Source: an uncultured Oscillospiraceae bacterium (GTDB lineage Bacteria; Bacillota; Clostridia; Oscillospirales; Oscillospiraceae). Taken from it: a DNA stretch of 8,117 bases. Below are positions 5,340 to 8,117 of the stretch, piece by piece. The notes under the pieces are model-generated. The model had not been told where the DNA came from. It made no database searches and saw only the letters and a program-made list of their open reading frames with translations. Position 1 is the stretch's first letter, and the number at the start of each line of letters is the position of its first letter. The DNA is taken from NCBI GenBank assembly GCA_900762005.1, contig CAAFEV010000262.1, forward strand, positions 1-8,117. The letters are read 5' to 3'. The translations under genes were made by a program, and so were the position numbers.

Positions 5340-7886
5340 TTATTTTGTCTTTCCTTGGCGAAGCCGTAGCCCAAGACACCCCGCAGCGCACAACAACATA
5401 CCTGCGCCAAGCACATACCAAACTGCCCCGTTATCTACACCGGTCTGCGGGATTGGGCTTAATACTTCGACTTTGGGTGTACTGGTAGGCGTTGCTGTTG
5501 GTGTTGTACTGGGCGTGGGCTTGGGCGTCGGTGTAGGCGTAGCGCTCGGAGTCGGGGTGGGAGTCGGCGTAGGGGTTGTCTTGGGCTGGTTCACGATGTC
5601 GGTGAGCCCGCTGAGCGTGCCATTGGCGTTGACGGTCAGGGTATAATGCGTGCTGTTGAGGAGGTAACCCTCAGGCGCAGCGGATTCATAATAGGTATAG
5701 CTCTCGCCGGCCTTCAGCCCGCTCACCGTCACAATGCCGTTTGCATCGGTCTTACTTGAGAACACTTGCTTTTGTTTTGCGTCCATCACAACGATGGTCG
5801 CACCCGCAAGGGGATTGCCCTTGTCATCCACCTTTTTGATGGGCGTTGACGTTGTGATCCGGATGTTGCTGAAGCTTAGCGTGCCAGTCGCTGCGCCTGT
5901 ATCGGACACGGTGAATTCGTATTCGCTTTTATCCAGCAGGTAACAGGGCGGCGCCTGGAGCTCCCGATAGGTATAGAAACCGGGCGCAAGGCCCTCAATA
6001 ACCGCATACCCATCGTTGCCTGTGGTGTACTGGCCAATGACAGCGCCGGATGCGGTTTTGACCTCGATTTTACAGCCGGAAAGCCCCGCTCCTGTATCTG
6101 CGCCCAGCTTGCGGATGCGAACTTCGCCGGTGACAGGCGGAGGCGTGGGCGTCTTTTCATTCGTCAGAACCCAATATTCCGGGTTGCCCGCTGTTGATGA
6201 GAGACGCAGGGTATGCCGGGCATTGTCCAGTTCATAGCCGAATGGAGCTGCTATTTCTTGATAGGTATAGTCGGTATCATATGCCAGTTCCACATCGGTT
6301 GTGAGGATACCGTCCACGGTCGTACCCTGAAACACCGTATCGCCGTTGTCGTCCATGACCTTGATAACAGCGCCGCTGAGCAATACGCCGGTATCTGCAT
6401 CTGTCTTTTTGAAACTAACTGTTTCGCCCGTAGGGCCGGGTGCGGGCGCAACGGCGGGGAGCACCAGCGTATCGTCCGCTGTTACTCTGTCTGGCGTTCC
6501 GCCTGTGCCGACGGGCTGCAGCTCCGCCGCCTGCTGGGCGTCTGCATGGACGTACATGCGGCCACGGTCTGCGCTGGTAAGCGTGAGCGCATCCGTAGTC
6601 TTAACTTTGAGGGTCAACGCCTCATCCGGGCGAGCGTCGGTTCTGACAAAGAACTCCTGGCCGGAGCGGACTGCGTTGAGTGCAGTGTCGCTGCTGTCTG
6701 TAACGCGGGCATTCACACCATCTGCCTCCACGCTTACCGCAATCGTACCGGCAGAAAGCATGTCGCTCGCTATGCTGAACGGGCCGTAGATATAGCCAGC
6801 ACCGTTCTGAGTAGGCGTCAGGTCTGCGGGATGCTCAATGGAAACGCTGTTGCCGAACATCTTGCTGCGGTAGTTGGTATATTCGTCCCGCTCTTTCGTG
6901 AGATACTCATATAGAAGCTTGGTATCCCGGTGTCCCTGGATCAGCTTTGCACCGATAAACCGCTCGGGGTCGTCATTGACCTTGGCGGGCTGGTGGTGCC
7001 AGACTGCCTCCTGAATCGTAGCGTACACGATGGTTTCCATCAGTTCGTCAAGCTCGGCGGAGGACAGTCCGCTCTGGGAAGCAGCAATCTCAGCATACAA
7101 CCGGTCGTAGTCTGCGCCGGCGTCGTGCATCATGGTATTCATGTTGATGGCAGGGTAGCTATGTTCGACGATCCAGAGCATTCTGTCGTAGGAAGCGCCC
7201 GCAGGCCAAGCGGTAGTAATGAAGTTGCCCGTTTGCACCACGCTCTTGCGCCAGAAGCCGTAGATCCAATGTCCGTCGTCGCGGGTCAACTCATATCCAT
7301 CGGCAAATGTTGCGCCGCTGATCTCGAACTGAATGCGCTCATCGTTATTGAAGGCATCCAGAGTGGTTTGATTGACTGTCGTTGTGGACAGGAACCGAAA
7401 CGAGGTTATGTCACCATGCGCTGCCATGAGATCGCCAAAGCAGGCGGAAGTGTTTGGATCGGAGCCGTTGGCCACTGTATCGCCTGCCTTCAAGGTCTGG
7501 ACAAACAGGCCAAGGAGCGTATCGATGTTGCTGATATACAACGACTGCTCGCCGGTATCCGAAATGGTCGCGGGATAATGGCGATTCATATCAAGACAAT
7601 ACGCGGTAAACTGCTGCTGGTCTGCCGTGGCGACCCAAATCTTCATGACGTTGGTAAGCCCGTGAATACCGCCGGACTGTTCCGTGCCGCTGCTATCCAT
7701 AACGGAGAAGGTATAGCTGCTGAAATCCAGCACCATATCCGCTTTGGTGTATACCGTTACTGTCTCGCCGATCTCCGGCACCCGGGTTGGCGCCTGTGCG
7801 GCGGATGCAAAGGCGGTCATTGGCATAGCCGACTGCACAATGCACAAAAGCGCCGCCAGAAGCAGCGCCCACTTGGACCTTTTCAT
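5340..7886 (-). CDS. Gene A: thioester-domain SpaA surface adhesin, IPQTG-anchored, 848 aa
   Basis: Signal peptide (MKRSKW, hydrophobic core, cleavage near AFA/ASA, residues 27-30). A thioester domain follows (about 31-345), with Cys97 in AYCLDM and Gln292 in IQEAVW, the pair expected to form an internal Cys-Gln thioester. Then a beta-rich region (346-486) and three SpaA/Cna-B modules (about 487-577, 586-675, 676-767). Each module has a Lys near its start, a Glu in a TYxE motif (544, 642, 734) and a closing Asn (576, 674, 766), so all three look able to form isopeptide bonds. A Pro/Thr stretch (770-804) would span the wall, then IPQTG (812-816), a membrane helix and tail RLRQGKTK. The in-frame TTG at 7901 would give five more residues, but it overlaps the GGGAGG ribosome binding site; the ATG at 7886 has ideal spacing. 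Known: such thioesters bond covalently to host amines. Inferred: covalent-binding, wall-anchored adhesin; the target is unknown. Confidence 0.95.
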   Translation of the reverse strand: MKRSKWALLLAALLCIVQSAMPMTAFASAAQAPTRVPEIGETVTVYTKADMVLDFSSYTFSVMDSSGTEQSGGIHGLTNVMKIWVATADQQQFTAYCLDMNRHYPATISDTGEQSLYISNIDTLLGLFVQTLKAGDTVANGSDPNTSACFGDLMAAHGDITSFRFLSTTTVNQTTLDAFNNDERIQFEISGATFADGYELTRDDGHWIYGFWRKSVVQTGNFITTAWPAGASYDRMLWIVEHSYPAINMNTMMHDAGADYDRLYAEIAASQSGLSSAELDELMETIVYATIQEAVWHHQPAKVNDDPERFIGAKLIQGHRDTKLLYEYLTKERDEYTNYRSKMFGNSVSIEHPADLTPTQNGAGYIYGPFSIASDMLSAGTIAVSVEADGVNARVTDSSDTALNAVRSGQEFFVRTDARPDEALTLKVKTTDALTLTSADRGRMYVHADAQQAAELQPVGTGGTPDRVTADDTLVLPAVAPAPGPTGETVSFKKTDADTGVLLSGAVIKVMDDNGDTVFQGTTVDGILTTDVELAYDTDYTYQEIAAPFGYELDNARHTLRLSSTAGNPEYWVLTNEKTPTPPPVTGEVRIRKLGADTGAGLSGCKIEVKTASGAVIGQYTTGNDGYAVIEGLAPGFYTYRELQAPPCYLLDKSEYEFTVSDTGAATGTLSFSNIRITTSTPIKKVDDKGNPLAGATIVVMDAKQKQVFSSKTDANGIVTVSGLKAGESYTYYESAAPEGYLLNSTHYTLTVNANGTLSGLTDIVNQPKTTPTPTPTPTPSATPTPTPKPTPSTTPTATPTSTPKVEVLSPIPQTGVDNGAVWYVLGAGMLLCAAGCLGLRLRQGKTK
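5343..5453 (-). other. Sortase signal of gene A (IPQTG, membrane helix, basic tail)
   Basis: IPQTG at residues 812-816 differs from LPXTG by one conservative change at the first position. It is followed by a hydrophobic segment (about 820-839) and a positively charged end (RLRQGKTK). This is the standard order for cell-wall anchoring by sortase. Confidence 0.92.
5475..5579 (-). repeat. Pro/Thr low-complexity stretch of gene A
   Basis: Codons for residues 770-804 are almost only Pro and Thr, with some Ser and Ala and one Lys, in a repeated TP pattern. At DNA level this gives a degenerate 6-base repeat, seen on the plus strand as GGCGTN-like units. Such stretches usually carry the protein through the peptidoglycan. 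The repeat is a likely site of length change by slippage. Confidence 0.85.
5586..6428 (-). repeat. Three SpaA/Cna-B modules of gene A
   Basis: Protein residues about 487-767. Each module runs from a Lys-Asp type opening (KKTDADTG, RKLGADTG, KKVDDKG) through a GAxIxVMD-like strand to TYxE-xxAP-xGYxL and a terminal Asn. The second has Cys605 and Cys648 (GLSGCKIEV and PPCYLL), which the others lack. The third is most like the last four modules of gene B. Confidence 0.85.
6852..7796 (-). other. Gene A thioester domain (residues ~31-345), intact Cys97/Gln292
   Basis: The first motif is AYCLDM (Cys97), the second YATIQEAVWHH (Gln292). In this family (called TED or TQXA) a Cys and a Gln in a TQxA-IW type motif form the internal thioester. 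Here the residue before Gln is Ile rather than Thr, but Gln, the Ala two residues on and the Trp are kept. The two residues are about 195 positions apart, leaving a large insertion that includes Cys149. The domain edges are approximate. Confidence 0.8.
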
Positions 7887-7893
7887 TTGATTT

Positions 7894-7899
7894 CCTCCC
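7894..7899 (-). promoter_or_regulatory. Ribosome binding site of gene A
   Basis: GGGAGG with seven bases (AAATCAA) before the ATG at 7886. It decides the start: the alternative in-frame TTG at 7901 overlaps this site and cannot use it. Confidence 0.85.
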
Positions 7900-7920
7900 A
7901 ATATGTTGTTGTGTTGTATT

Positions 7921-7943
7921 AAAAAAGAGCGCCCAAGCGCTCT
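7921..7943 (-). terminator. Intrinsic terminator of the right-hand gene
   Basis: A perfect 7-bp stem (arms 7943-7937 and 7932-7926, AGAGCGC with GCGCTCT) closes a 4-base loop. On the minus strand it is followed directly by T's; the run is six long if the last stem base is counted. This is a textbook rho-independent terminator. It lies between the TAA at 7965 and the gene A start at 7886, so it should end transcription from the right-hand gene and insulate gene A. Confidence 0.85.
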
Positions 7944-7960
7944 GAAATAGTAGCTATTTT
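7944..7960. repeat. Small AT-rich inverted repeat before the terminator
   Basis: AAATAG (7945-7950) and CTATTT (7954-7959) are separated by three bases. The six AT-rich pairs make a weak hairpin just upstream of the terminator stem. It may be chance, part of the 3' end structure of the upstream transcript, or a small protein-binding palindrome. Confidence 0.4.
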
Positions 7961-7964
7961 GGGG

Positions 7965-8117
7965 TTATGCTTCTCCGCACTCTCTCAATACGGTTCGCAG
8001 AAATTCATGCAGCGAAAAGTCAGGGTTATCATAGCATATCGCTCCATGGAGATTCTTTGCATCGGCTTCGGGTTTAGAAGCGCGAATCGCATCCGCTCTT
8101 CGAATAGCATTGCGAAC
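7965..8117 (-). CDS. C-terminal 50 codons of an unrecognised protein (5' part outside window)
   Basis: A minus-strand frame enters from the right edge and runs 50 codons to TAA at 7967-7965. Its stop lies 21 bases before a strong terminator hairpin on the same strand, which is what the end of a gene should look like. The fragment is rich in Ala, Arg and acidic residues and ends LREC followed by GEA; the stretch with DNPDFSLHEFL could form a short amphipathic helix. It has no signal peptide, anchor or SpaA feature and looks cytoplasmic. I do not recognise the family. A second minus frame is open for 44 codons and closes at a TGA near 7985, so the frame choice rests mainly on the fit of stop and terminator. 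It could be a regulator, a mobile-element gene or an unrelated neighbour. Confidence 0.6.
   Translation of the reverse strand, partial: VRNAIRRADAIRASKPEADAKNLHGAICYDNPDFSLHEFLRTVLRECGEA

Larger units (their letters stand above)
7887..7964 (-). other. Intergenic region before gene A, no clear promoter
   Basis: These 78 bases hold the weak inverted repeat, the terminator and the ribosome binding site. Between the T-run and the ribosome binding site there is only an A/C-rich leader. I looked for a -35/-10 pair. TAATAC next to the T-run and TACTAT at about 7952-7947 are possible -10 boxes, but neither has a convincing -35 box at 16-18 bases. The gene A promoter is therefore unplaced. Confidence 0.5.

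Noticed and set aside
5221..5646. Plus-strand frame with a Gly-Val repeat
   Set aside because: The repeat is only the complement of the Pro/Thr codons of gene A.
7887..7901. TTG start at 7901 for gene A
   Set aside because: It overlaps the GGGAGG ribosome binding site and adds residues before a normal signal peptide; the ATG at 7886 is correctly spaced.
6930..7922. Long plus-strand open frame (330 codons) opposite the gene A head
   Set aside because: It runs opposite the thioester domain and signal peptide of gene A. It extends through the ribosome binding site of gene A and has no family features, so codon bias of gene A explains it.
1..8117. CRISPR array, tRNA or rRNA genes, insertion sequence ends
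   Set aside because: No evenly spaced direct repeats with unique spacers, no cloverleaf-like or rRNA-like stretch, and no transposase or paired terminal inverted repeats were seen; the repeats present are protein-coding modules.

Overview
The window looks like a surface-adhesin locus from a Gram-positive bacterium of the phylum Firmicutes, probably a gut-type Clostridia; this placement is an inference. It rests on two large proteins with signal peptides, SpaA/Cna-B isopeptide modules, sortase-type C-termini (a degenerate motif in one) and Gram-positive GGAGG ribosome binding sites. The DNA looks moderately GC-rich, roughly mid-50s percent by eye (not counted). Every gene I can support lies on the minus strand, so the locus reads from right to left.

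From right to left: (1) 8117-7965 holds the last 50 codons of a gene that enters from the right edge and that I do not recognise. (2) 7943-7921 is a clear intrinsic terminator. (3) 7886-5340 encodes an 848-residue adhesin (gene A): signal peptide, thioester domain with an intact Cys/Gln pair, a beta-rich linker region, three SpaA modules, a Pro/Thr wall-spanning stretch, an IPQTG sortase motif, a membrane helix and a basic tail. (4) 5339-5271 is a 69-bp gap with a hairpin and T-run that could act as a terminator or attenuator, followed by a strong ribosome binding site. (5) 5270 to the left edge is one uninterrupted reading frame of at least 1756 codons (gene B): signal peptide, a compact thioester-like domain whose expected Gln is Ala, a beta-rich region, fourteen SpaA-type modules in a row, a divergent VAQTG sorting motif, a membrane helix and a basic tail. 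It must end just beyond the left edge.

The two proteins share the same plan, with an adhesive head at the N-terminus, an isopeptide-locked stalk and a C-terminal wall anchor, but differ about five-fold in number of stalk modules. The likely reading is a two-gene operon displaying a short and a long adhesin at different distances from the cell wall. Only the short one has the complete residues for covalent thioester binding. No sortase, recombinase, CRISPR array or RNA gene is visible. All long plus-strand reading frames lie opposite these two genes and are treated as by-products of codon use.
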